The notes beneath the pieces were generated by a model. It did no database searches, was not told the origin of the DNA, and was given only the letters and a program-made list of their open reading frames with translations. 64,000 nucleotides of DNA, taken from the NCBI GenBank assembly GCA_947172645.1, contig CAMWBY010000001.1, forward strand, positions 62,001 through 126,000, given 5' to 3'. The stretch is from an uncultured Lachnospiraceae bacterium. Lineage in GTDB: Bacteria; Bacillota; Clostridia; Lachnospirales; Lachnospiraceae. This document shows positions 8,886-16,882 of this stretch, piece by piece (position 1 is the stretch's first letter; each line of letters starts with the position of its first letter). A program made the position numbers and the translations under genes.

Positions 8886-9833
8886 CTAATCCAACTGAAT
8901 GGTAGGGTCCACCAATGCATACAGGATATCCGTAACCAAATTGGCGGCAAGCACCACGATAGCCGATAAAAGGCAGACGCCCATAATTACCGGATAGTCT
9001 CTGTTGCTGATGGCGCTCATTGTCATTAATCCCAATCCCGGCCATGAGAAAATCTGCTCAATAATCACCGCACCGCCAAAAAGCACGGGAATTTCCATCC
9101 CGATTACCGTGATGATAGGCACCAGTGCGTTGCGCAGCGCATGTTTGTTAATGACCATAAAACGCCCGATTCCCTTGGCGCGCGCCGTGCGCAGATAATC
9201 CTGCTGTAAAATCTCGAGCACCGCGCTCCTGATATAGCGGATATTGCTGCCCGCCATGGAAAAGGCAAGCACAATCACCGGCATCACCATATGTTTCGCC
9301 ACATCCGCCGCGCCGCTCTGTGTCCCAAGCGTCGTCATGCCGCTGGAAGGCAGCCACCCAAGCCTTACGGTAAACAGATAAATCAACAGTAATGACAGGA
9401 AAAATCCCGGCACGCTGCTACCCAGGAAAGAAGCCGTCACCACCGCATAATCGCCTTTGGAATACTGGTGGATGGCACTGTATATTCCCGCGGGAACCGC
9501 CATAATAAGACTCACGATAAGAGACACTCCCATCAAAAGAAGGGTCGGGCCGATATGGCTGCTAATCATATCGCTCACCGGTTGGAAAGACTTGATGGAA
9601 TACCCCATATTCCCATGCAATAACTGGCCAAGCCATACAAAATACTGCACATAGATGGGTTGGTCAAGCCCTAACGCTATCTTTTTTGCCTCCACCGCCG
9701 CTTCCGATACGCGCGGGCCCTGGAGCATCTCAAGCGGGCTGCCCGCCAGACACATAATCGCGTAGTCAATCACCGTAATGCCAATCAACACCGGAATGGC
9801 AATCAGAATACGTTTCAAAATATATTTACCCAT
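8886..9833 (-). CDS. Oligopeptide/dipeptide ABC transporter permease, B-type
   Basis: A 315-residue DppB/OppB-family permease. It begins [19 protein letters not shown], the standard first membrane segment. The EAA-type coupling segment YLRTARAKGI and the family ending ALVDPTIQLD are present. The ATG at 9833 overlaps the stop of the upstream ATPase gene by 8 bases. A longer reading from 9908 would put extra non-family residues before the first membrane helix and is less likely. It pairs with the C-type permease next to it. Confidence 0.93.
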   Translation of the reverse strand: MGKYILKRILIAIPVLIGITVIDYAIMCLAGSPLEMLQGPRVSEAAVEAKKIALGLDQPIYVQYFVWLGQLLHGNMGYSIKSFQPVSDMISSHIGPTLLLMGVSLIVSLIMAVPAGIYSAIHQYSKGDYAVVTASFLGSSVPGFFLSLLLIYLFTVRLGWLPSSGMTTLGTQSGAADVAKHMVMPVIVLAFSMAGSNIRYIRSAVLEILQQDYLRTARAKGIGRFMVINKHALRNALVPIITVIGMEIPVLFGGAVIIEQIFSWPGLGLMTMSAISNRDYPVIMGVCLLSAIVVLAANLVTDILYALVDPTIQLD

Positions 9834-10863
9834 GGACTGCTTCCCCCACACCGGACAACACAACAGGGCAGGCCACCATATGTGCGCCGCCTTTCTTTGC
9901 ATCAACACAGTTTAAACTTGTCAGCGCCGGAACCTCCTGCCTGCATTTTTCCTGCGCATAAGGACATCTGGTATGAAACCTGCATCCTTCAGGAGGGTTC
10001 GTACTACTGCCAATCTCGCCCTGCAGCAGTCTACGCTCCTTCTTTTTCTCCTGCGTATCAGGAACCGGAACCGCCTCCAACAACGCCTTCGTGTACGGAT
10101 GTACGGGATTATTAAAAATTTCCTTCGCCTTCCCATACTCCACGATTTTCCCAAGGTACATGACTGCAATGCAGTCGCTGACATAGTTCACCGCCCCCAG
10201 GCCATGCCCTACAAATAGCAGTGTTAAGCCAAGCTCTTTCTGCAAATCTTTTAAAAGATTCAAAATCTGGGCCTGGATAGACACATCGAGCGCGCTCACC
10301 GGCTCGTCACAGACAATAAATTCCGGGTTCAGGGACAATGCCTTGGCAATGCCAATCCGCTGTCTCTGCCCACCGGAAAATTCATGAGGATATCTCCCCA
10401 AAGCCGTCCTGGGAAGCCCCACCATATCAAAGATTTTTAAAATATCCTTTTCCGCCGTGTCCTTGCCGGAAATCCCATGGTACAGCATAGGCTGCGCTAA
10501 AATCTCAAAGATATGTTTCCGTGGATTCAGTGAAGAATAAGGGTCCTGGAAAACCATCTGCAATTTTGTCCTGATGCGCTGCATCTCCTTCTTATTCTTC
10601 TGCAACGCTGCCAAATCGCAGCCATTGTAATAAATCCTGCCCTCTGTGGGCTCTTCTAACCCGACAAGCTGTCTCCCGACTGTAGATTTGCCACAGCCCG
10701 ATTCCCCCACAAGCCCTAATGTCTGTCCTCGCATGACGGAAAAGCTGACGCCGTCCACAGCCTTGACATACCCGGTAGTATGGGTGATAATACCACCCCT
10801 GACCGGATAATACTTTTTCAAATTTTCAACCTGAATTAAAGGTATTGTATTCTCATCCAACAT
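9826..10863 (-). CDS. Oligopeptide ABC transporter ATP-binding protein, F-type
   Basis: A 345-residue ATPase of the OppF/DppF type. It shows Walker [10 protein letters not shown], signature [12 protein letters not shown], Walker B FIVCDEP and an H-loop in LLFVGHGL. The histidine sits in GHG rather than the more usual SHD. The C-terminal oligo_HPY extension holds the cysteines [14 protein letters not shown], which in relatives bind an iron-sulfur cluster. The start at 10863 is chosen because GGGAG sits 5 bases before it; upstream in-frame ATGs at 10875 and 10956 lack such a site. It would form the ATPase heterodimer with the D-type protein upstream. Confidence 0.92.
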   Translation of the reverse strand: MLDENTIPLIQVENLKKYYPVRGGIITHTTGYVKAVDGVSFSVMRGQTLGLVGESGCGKSTVGRQLVGLEEPTEGRIYYNGCDLAALQKNKKEMQRIRTKLQMVFQDPYSSLNPRKHIFEILAQPMLYHGISGKDTAEKDILKIFDMVGLPRTALGRYPHEFSGGQRQRIGIAKALSLNPEFIVCDEPVSALDVSIQAQILNLLKDLQKELGLTLLFVGHGLGAVNYVSDCIAVMYLGKIVEYGKAKEIFNNPVHPYTKALLEAVPVPDTQEKKKERRLLQGEIGSSTNPPEGCRFHTRCPYAQEKCRQEVPALTSLNCVDAKKGGAHMVACPVVLSGVGEAVHG

Positions 10864-10987
10864 GGCTTCTCCCATTCCGGCTTGCCCATACAATTCTGCC
10901 AACTGCCCGGCTCCTGTACCATAGCCAATCCACGAAAATCCTCCAGGCCCTGACATATCTGCCCAGGAATTATCTCAAAAAGCAAAT

Positions 10988-11971
10988 TTACTTATCATGC
11001 GCCACAGCTTGTTTTGCCACAATACATCTTGCAGTGTGTCCTTCGCCGAACGCATATGCCTCCTGCGGCTTGCCGCATTCCTCTCTCCGGTAGGGACAAC
11101 GCTGCGCAAATCTGCATCCTTCTATATCGTCGTAATTCTCCGGCACCATGCCCGGAATGGCTTGCAGCACACGGTTCTCGTCATCCCGGATAGTCGGCAC
11201 CGTATGGAGAAGCGCCTGGGTATATGGATGCTTCGGATTGGAAAACAGCTCCTCCGAAGGAGCCTCTTCAATAATCTGTCCCGCATACATGACAATCACC
11301 CTGTCAGCCGTATTGGCAACCAAACCGATATCATGGGTAATCAATATCATGGACATGTTCTTTTCCTGCTGCAATTCCCTCAGAAGTTTCATAATCTGCG
11401 CCTGAATCGTCACGTCAAGCGCCGTGGTCGGTTCATCCGCAATCAAAAGCTTCGGGTTACAGGACAAAGCCATGGCAATCATCACCCTCTGGCGCATTCC
11501 GCCGGAAAGCGTATGCGGATACTTGCGCATCACTTCTTCCGCGCCAGGCATACCCACCTGCACAAGTAATTCCACAGCCCGTTTTCTTGCTTCTTCCCTG
11601 GATAAATGCATATGTGTGCGGATGCTCTCCATAATCTGGCTGCCCACAGTAAACACCGGATTGAGCGACGTAAGCGGGTCCTGGAAAATCATGGTAAGCT
11701 CGTCTCCCCTGATTTGGTCCAGCTGCTTCTCCGTCATTTCCAGAAGATTCTTACCGTCAAAGAGGACAGAGCCGTCCGTGACAGCTCCGCCCCTCCTTAA
11801 TAATCCCATAATAGACAGTGATGTGACACTTTTTCCGCAGCCGGATTCGCCTACAATGCAGACAACCTCCCCCTGGTTTACGTAGAAACTAATATGGTCT
11901 ACGCTGGTATTTGTTCCATAATCCCCGGCAAAGACCGTCGTTAAATCTTTAACCTCCAACAAATGCGGCAT
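10988..11971 (-). CDS. Oligopeptide ABC transporter ATP-binding protein, D-type
   Basis: A 327-residue ATPase of the OppD/DppD type. It has Walker A GESGCGKS, signature LSGGMRQRVMIA, Walker B LLIADEP and the switch histidine in LITHD. The C-terminus again has the cysteine-bearing oligo_HPY segment CRFAQRCPYRREEC. It lies directly after the binding-protein gene (81-base gap) and 124 bases before the F-type ATPase start. The order A, D, F, B, C is a common one for peptide uptake operons in Firmicutes. Confidence 0.93.
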   Translation of the reverse strand: MPHLLEVKDLTTVFAGDYGTNTSVDHISFYVNQGEVVCIVGESGCGKSVTSLSIMGLLRRGGAVTDGSVLFDGKNLLEMTEKQLDQIRGDELTMIFQDPLTSLNPVFTVGSQIMESIRTHMHLSREEARKRAVELLVQVGMPGAEEVMRKYPHTLSGGMRQRVMIAMALSCNPKLLIADEPTTALDVTIQAQIMKLLRELQQEKNMSMILITHDIGLVANTADRVIVMYAGQIIEEAPSEELFSNPKHPYTQALLHTVPTIRDDENRVLQAIPGMVPENYDDIEGCRFAQRCPYRREECGKPQEAYAFGEGHTARCIVAKQAVAHDK

Positions 11972-12052
11972 CCCATGCCCTCCCTATTTACTGGCGGGAC
12001 GCACAGACATTCTGTGATTCCGTGCATCCCCTACGTCTCAGTGCGCCAGTCT

Positions 12053-13759
12053 TTATTCCGTTACATCCCAGTTATGGACATCGTTAAAGAATCCATACAC
12101 ACTCGGCTCCGCGCCTGTTACACGGTTGCTCACCGCTCCCTGTGCGCTGATTACATAAACGGAAAACATCGCTGCATCTTCCTGCATCTTCTGGTCCACG
12201 ACAGAATAAAATCCTTTAATCTCGTTCACGTCGCTGGTCTGCTGCGTTCCTTCTAGCGCCGCCGCCACGTCTTCACTGTAATATCCGGTCCAGCTTCCTT
12301 CGCCGCCAAGCAGCCAGGATACATCCGGGTAAGGGTCTACCGGCGCGTAAGTATACTGTACAGCCATAATATCATAATCCGTGGTGCCTGCCACAGTCAT
12401 CAGCGTGGCAAGGTCAACCGTTGTAATCTCCACGTTAATTCCTACCGCGGCCCACTGTGCCGCGATGACCTGTACGCCGTTGACAAATGTGTTGTCCCCG
12501 GAGTTCACATAGAAGCGAAGCGTCTGGCTGCCATCCCATCCTGCCTCCTCCAAAAGTTCTTTCGCCTTCTCCGGATTATATTCCATAGGCTTCACCGCGT
12601 CGTCAAAGAATGGGCTTGCCGAAGATAAAAAGCCGTCTATCACTTCGCCATGTCCTTTTAACAACTGGTCTACCAACTGCTGTCTGTCAATGGCATAAAC
12701 CAATGCCTGACGTACCCGGGCGTCCGTAATGTTCGCCGTCTGGATAAACGCCGACTGGTTCGTCACAGGGGAGCCATAAACTACCTTCACATTATCAAGC
12801 GCCTCAATGCTCTCATAGTCTTCCTGCGGAATCGCTGTCATCGTGTGCTGTGTAATATCAATCTCACCGGACTGCAACCCCGCATAAACCTGGCTTCCGT
12901 CCACAATTCTGATATTTAGTTTGTCAATCTTAGGCGCGCCTTTCCAATAGTCGGTATTCGCCGTATATGAAATATAGTGGTTCGGGTCATATCCCGTGAG
13001 GAAATATGGACCGCTTATCACATCAGGCTGATTGAACCAATCCGCAGACGTCAGCTCATCTTCCCCGAACTTCTCAATCACATGCTTGGGAAGCACATGG
13101 AGATATCTGCCATAACTGTTCTGGAAAGTTGTCAGAGCCATCGGATATTTCGAGGTAAACTCAATCGTCTTGTCATCTACCACTTTCAATCCTGCCATGG
13201 AAGTTGCACCCTCTTCCACAAAGCCGGTGGCGTCATCCGTTCCCTCAAAAGCATACAAGAGCAACGTTGTGTTTCCTACCACCGGGCTTGCATAACGCAA
13301 CACCGAGTATTCCACGTCATGCGCCGTAACCGGCGTACCGTCTGACCATGTGGCCGCCTCGTCAATATGCACCATAAAATGAATGTTGTCTTCCGTTGTA
13401 ATAGAATCCGCCAACATTCCCTGGAAATTTAACTCTTTGTCAAGTTCCATCAAAGGCAGAAACATCAAGTCAAGCGCATACTTATTAATCTCTGTCTGGT
13501 CAATCGCGAAAGGATTCACGCCACCCAGGCTGTCCGTGACGCCGATGTTGATAATCTTCTCACCCTCGGCCGCTGTGGCAGGGCCCGTTCCCACTTCTCC
13601 CGCCGCATTGCTGTCCACGGCGGAATTATCCTCCGTATTTTCCACCGCATTGTCTGTTCCCGCCGTACTGCCGTCCGACGCGCCGCCGCATGCCGTGACG
13701 GACACGGCCATTGCAGCAGCCAGCAAAGCTCCTGCAAATCTCCTTGTCACTTTTTTCAT
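12053..13759 (-). CDS. Peptide-binding lipoprotein of ABC transporter (SBP family 5)
   Basis: A 568-residue extracellular solute-binding protein. The start MKKVTRRFAGALLAA is a lipoprotein signal with lipobox VTAC, so Cys24 would be lipidated. A Ser/Asn/Glu-rich linker follows to about residue 65. The body has the SBP_bac_5 pattern, including LVYAIDRQQLV and GWDGSQTLRF. GGAGGAGAG precedes the ATG at 13759. The in-frame extension to 13876 is rejected because a strong promoter lies inside it. It opens the operon and fixes its specificity, which is most likely for peptides; nickel or glutathione cannot be excluded from sequence alone. Confidence 0.93.
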   Translation of the reverse strand: MKKVTRRFAGALLAAAMAVSVTACGGASDGSTAGTDNAVENTEDNSAVDSNAAGEVGTGPATAAEGEKIINIGVTDSLGGVNPFAIDQTEINKYALDLMFLPLMELDKELNFQGMLADSITTEDNIHFMVHIDEAATWSDGTPVTAHDVEYSVLRYASPVVGNTTLLLYAFEGTDDATGFVEEGATSMAGLKVVDDKTIEFTSKYPMALTTFQNSYGRYLHVLPKHVIEKFGEDELTSADWFNQPDVISGPYFLTGYDPNHYISYTANTDYWKGAPKIDKLNIRIVDGSQVYAGLQSGEIDITQHTMTAIPQEDYESIEALDNVKVVYGSPVTNQSAFIQTANITDARVRQALVYAIDRQQLVDQLLKGHGEVIDGFLSSASPFFDDAVKPMEYNPEKAKELLEEAGWDGSQTLRFYVNSGDNTFVNGVQVIAAQWAAVGINVEITTVDLATLMTVAGTTDYDIMAVQYTYAPVDPYPDVSWLLGGEGSWTGYYSEDVAAALEGTQQTSDVNEIKGFYSVVDQKMQEDAAMFSVYVISAQGAVSNRVTGAEPSVYGFFNDVHNWDVTE

Positions 13760-13846
13760 AATCTCTCCTCCATTCTTACAACATGTATACTCTCTGTCTC
13801 TTCGTACATATGAGGGCAGGGGGCACATTCTTAGATATTGTATGGG

Positions 13847-13876
13847 ATTATACTTCCCGCGTGTCTTTCGTGTCAA
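13847..13876 (-). promoter_or_regulatory. Promoter of the peptide transporter operon
   Basis: On the minus strand TTGACA (13871-13876) and TATAAT (13847-13852) are both perfect sigma-A hexamers, 18 bases apart. Transcription would begin near 13840, leaving a leader of about 80 bases before the lipoprotein gene. Confidence 0.8.
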
Positions 13877-13954
13877 CCTATTTCTTCCAAATATATAGCT
13901 CGCAAATAGCTAATAATTACCAGTACCAATCAACCGCTTTAGTATAGCATAACC

Positions 13955-13983
13955 TTGACAAAAAAAGCAATGCGATGTATATT
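13955..13983 (+). promoter_or_regulatory. Promoter of the C39-like gene
   Basis: TTGACA (13955-13960) and TATATT (13978-13983) are separated by 17 bases, about 30 bases upstream of the start codon. This is a near-consensus sigma-A promoter facing away from the peptide operon. Confidence 0.75.
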
Positions 13984-14018
13984 TTCTACAATTATTATAA
14001 TGTACGAAGGAAAATACA

Positions 14019-14660
14019 ATGAAAAATATACTGAATTACCAGTCCAGTGAGTACGACTGCGGCCCTGTTTCCCTGACAAACGCTATACGTTATCTGTTTG
14101 ACCGGGAGATAATCTACCCTGATATCATTAAGTATATTATGCTGTATTGCCTGGATTCATACAACGAAGCTGGCGAGGTGGGCAAACATGGCACCTCAGC
14201 TTCCGCCATGATGTTCTTAAGCAACTGGCTTAACCAATTTGGGAAAATCAAAGGCTTTCCTATTTCCTGCGAGTTTCTGTCAGGAAAAGATGTCCATCTG
14301 GGTCAGGACAGCCAGATTATCAGGGCGCTCCATCAAGGCGGAACCGTTGTGTTAAGGCTTTTTCTCGATGTAGGACATTATGTGCTTTTAACCGGAGTTG
14401 AGGGAGACAGCCTCTATCTTTTCGACCCCTACTACGAGGAATTGGACGACCCGGAACTGGACCAGGAATATTTTGCCGAGGGAATTACCTTCATCACAGA
14501 CCAGCCTAAACGTGCTAACCGCCTGGTCTCCATAACGCGGCTCAGCCGTTTGAGCGAAGGATATTATGAGATGGGTCCTTATGAAATCCGGGAAGCCGTG
14601 ATTGTTTTTAATCAGGAGACACGGCTTACCCCGGAGAATACCATCGAGTACTATATTTAA
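14019..14660 (+). CDS. C39-like cysteine peptidase family protein, function unknown
   Basis: A 213-residue cytosolic protein with no signal peptide. EYDCGPVSL places Cys14 as the nucleophile of a papain-like C39 fold, GGTVVLRLFLDVGHYVLLTG supplies His120, and LYLFDP supplies Asp136; all three catalytic positions are intact. The C-terminal 60 residues extend beyond the fold. Unlike bacteriocin-exporter C39 domains it is not fused to an ABC transporter, and no bacteriocin gene is seen nearby. It could be a free peptidase or a bacteriocin-like immunity or processing protein. A weak GAAGGAAAA sits before the ATG. It is monocistronic and followed by hairpin repeats. Confidence 0.72.
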   Translation: MKNILNYQSSEYDCGPVSLTNAIRYLFDREIIYPDIIKYIMLYCLDSYNEAGEVGKHGTSASAMMFLSNWLNQFGKIKGFPISCEFLSGKDVHLGQDSQIIRALHQGGTVVLRLFLDVGHYVLLTGVEGDSLYLFDPYYEELDDPELDQEYFAEGITFITDQPKRANRLVSITRLSRLSEGYYEMGPYEIREAVIVFNQETRLTPENTIEYYI

Positions 14661-14680
14661 TATATCGCTTTTATCAACAT

Positions 14681-14853
14681 AAAAAAACGAGCATAGCTCG
14701 TTTACGAGATTTGCTTCGCAAACTCGAAAGTATCCGAGTACTTTCCTAATAAGTTAAAAAACGAGCACGGCTCGTTTACGAGATGATAAGTATTCCTTCG
14801 GAAAACTTGTCGCAAACTCGAAAATACCCGAGAGCTTTCCTAATAAGTTAAAA
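14681..14853. repeat. Tandem imperfect repeat with multiple hairpins (two units)
   Basis: Unit 1 (about 14681-14756) and unit 2 (about 14757-14853) share the same order of elements. Each has an A run, a CGAGC...GCTCG palindrome, TTTACGAGAT, a hairpin, CAAACTCGAAA, a second hairpin and a TTTCCTAATAAGTTA end. The central hairpin differs: TTTGC-TTC-GCAAA in unit 1 and a longer GATAAGT...ACTTGTC stem in unit 2, with compensating bases. No reading frame of note crosses it. Confidence 0.7.
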
Positions 14854-14883
14854 TTAGCGAGGCAGTTGCAGCTGCCTCGCTAA
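14854..14883. terminator. Bidirectional terminator between C39-like gene and spoVT
   Basis: TTAGCGAGGCAG and CTGCCTCGCTAA form a perfect 12-bp stem with a 6-base loop. A-rich sequence lies on one side and a short A/T run on the other, so it can end transcription from both convergent genes. Confidence 0.75.
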
Positions 14884-14916
14884 CAAAATTTGACTTTTAG
14901 GGTCATTTCATCCGAC

Positions 14917-15459
14917 TTACTGTTCCATCTGCCTGCCAAGGAATCCTGCTGCCGATTGAATCAGTTTCTGTTCCACTTCGCCCATCTTCGATTTGTGGTC
15001 AGTCTCCAGTAAAAGCACTGAACCAATCACATCGCCCTCACAGATAATCGGGCTGATTGCCTCATGATGCACTTCATCCTGGTCGTTGCTGACCTGAATA
15101 AAGTTGCGGTCCCCTTTGGCCGCCACAAGGCTCTCTCTGTGATTAATCTTCTCCTCCAATTCCCTGCTGATAGACTTGCCAAGCATGTTCTTCATGCCGC
15201 CCGCCACCGCGATAAACTGGTCTCTGTCGGAAATCATCGCCACATGCCCGGACACCTGCGCCATGCTCTCTGCATACTGCTTCGCAAACGTTCCCATCTC
15301 ACCGATTGGAGAATATTTCTTGAGAATAATCTCACCTTCCCTGTCGGTAAAGATTTCCAACGGGTCCGATTCCCTAATCCGAAGCGTCCTGCGGATTTCC
15401 TTGGGGATTACAATACGTCCTAAATCATCTATCCTTCTAACAATGCCTGTCGCTTTCAT
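14917..15459 (-). CDS. spoVT: Stage V sporulation protein T (AbrB-type regulator)
   Basis: A 180-residue regulator acting in the forespore. The N-terminal MKATGIVRRIDDLGRIVIPKEIRRTLRI is the AbrB-type swapped-hairpin DNA-binding domain in the form specific to SpoVT. The rest is a GAF-like domain with a dimerising helix end. The start at 15459 matches the family start exactly, with GGAGG a few bases before it; an open extension to 15579 has no support. In Bacillus this protein tunes sigma-G genes, and the window's other germination genes could be among its targets (inference). Confidence 0.93.
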   Translation of the reverse strand: MKATGIVRRIDDLGRIVIPKEIRRTLRIRESDPLEIFTDREGEIILKKYSPIGEMGTFAKQYAESMAQVSGHVAMISDRDQFIAVAGGMKNMLGKSISRELEEKINHRESLVAAKGDRNFIQVSNDQDEVHHEAISPIICEGDVIGSVLLLETDHKSKMGEVEQKLIQSAAGFLGRQMEQ

Positions 15460-15659
15460 CTCATATAACCTCCATCTGTCAATCATAGCCGTAGCGTAAC
15501 TTTTCAGTTTCCGTAGCATACACCCCGATGTATCTGTTAAATATCCGGCTGTTTTCTTCACTGAATCATTACATTGCATTTTCTTTTATCTCTACGTTTT
15601 TACTATTATTTGTAAAGCAGGAAATTATATGCATGCACATAGATTGAAAAATAAATCTC

Positions 15660-16841
15660 TTATTTCTTGACTCCCTTAGCCCCTGACAAATTCGCATTCT
15701 GTAAAATATTGCTGTCGAATGATGTCATCATGCTCTTCTCTTCCCGCTCCCTCTTAAGCGCCAGAGAAACCATGTCGTCCAAAAGCGTCGCATAAGGTTT
15801 ATCCAATGCCTCCCACAAATAGAAAGCAAGCGAACCGGGAATCGGATTGATTTCATTCACATATACCTGGTCCGTATCCTTGTCAATCATAAAATCGATT
15901 CTGGACACACCGCTGCAGTTCAAAGCCTGGAAAGTCTTGACCGCCATCTGACGGATTTCTTCCCGTTTCTCCGGCGCCAGGCTTGCAGGCAATTCCCGCC
16001 TCGCAGTGCGCATCCCCTCGGAGCCACCCTTGCCGCCTGCCACATACTTATCTTCATAACTTAAAATCTCATCGCTGGATATCGGCTCTTCGCACTCGGA
16101 CGCCTGTGCCTCTTCATAGTCGCCAAGCACCGCACAGTTAATCTCCCGCAGGTTCATTATGGCACGCTCAATCAAGACCCTGGGCCCAAACGTAAAAGCA
16201 TACTCCAATGCTTCCCGCAGTCCCTCCCTGTCTTTCGCCACCTTGATTCCCACGCTGGACCCCAGATTCACAGGCTTCACGATGACAGGATAGGCTATTT
16301 TCCCTTCCACTTTATGATAAGCTGCTTCCTCATCCCGCTCATATTCTTTCACATCCATAGTCACACAGTCCAATACCGGGATGCCGTAATCTTTAAGCAC
16401 TGCCTTCATTACATATTTGTCCATGGTTACCGCGGACGCCGCCACATCGCACCCCGCTATCGGAATATTGTAATGTCGCAGAAAGCCCTGCAGCGAACCG
16501 TCCTCCACATTAGCCCCGTGCACCACCGGAAACGCCACATCAATCTGTGCCACCACAGAACTTCCTATTTTCTTCACCGGATACTGGATAAGCTGTACCT
16601 GTCCCTGTTCACACATAAGGAATACTCTCGTGCTCTTATGGAGCAGCGCAGGAATATTCTTATAATTGGCAATATCACTGACCGCCTCGCCTGTATAGAG
16701 TTCATTGTCCTTCGTAATATAAATCGGGACAAGGTCATATTTATCCCTGTCAAAAGAATTATACGCCTGCAGGCCAGAAATGACAGATACCTCATGTTCT
16801 ACGCTTTTACCGCCAAAAAATACACCTACTCGAATTTTCAT
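15660..16841 (-). CDS. ddl: D-alanine--D-alanine ligase
   Basis: A 393-residue ATP-grasp enzyme that makes D-Ala-D-Ala for peptidoglycan. It shows FFGGKSVEHEVSVISG at the start, ATP-grasp residues around YPVIVKPVNLGSSVGI, SRIDFM and the metal-binding VNEINPIPG. The omega-loop region has YEDKY, resembling the tyrosine of normal ligases rather than the loop of VanA-type D-Ala-D-Lac enzymes, so ordinary specificity is expected. It is longer than typical (about 310-360) through an acidic insertion near residue 250 and a 30-residue polar tail. It follows murF by 41 bases and acts just before it in the pathway. Confidence 0.93.
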   Translation of the reverse strand: MKIRVGVFFGGKSVEHEVSVISGLQAYNSFDRDKYDLVPIYITKDNELYTGEAVSDIANYKNIPALLHKSTRVFLMCEQGQVQLIQYPVKKIGSSVVAQIDVAFPVVHGANVEDGSLQGFLRHYNIPIAGCDVAASAVTMDKYVMKAVLKDYGIPVLDCVTMDVKEYERDEEAAYHKVEGKIAYPVIVKPVNLGSSVGIKVAKDREGLREALEYAFTFGPRVLIERAIMNLREINCAVLGDYEEAQASECEEPISSDEILSYEDKYVAGGKGGSEGMRTARRELPASLAPEKREEIRQMAVKTFQALNCSGVSRIDFMIDKDTDQVYVNEINPIPGSLAFYLWEALDKPYATLLDDMVSLALKREREEKSMMTSFDSNILQNANLSGAKGVKK

Positions 16842-16882
16842 TTTAACCTAATCCTCCATTCTTGCTTAGGAAAAAACTTATC

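Noticed and set aside
13941..13970. A second minus-strand promoter, TTGCTT-18-TATACT, upstream of the peptide operon
   Set aside because: It overlaps the plus-strand -35 element of the C39-like gene, and the TTGACA-18-TATAAT promoter 90 bases closer is far stronger. It may be a minor start.
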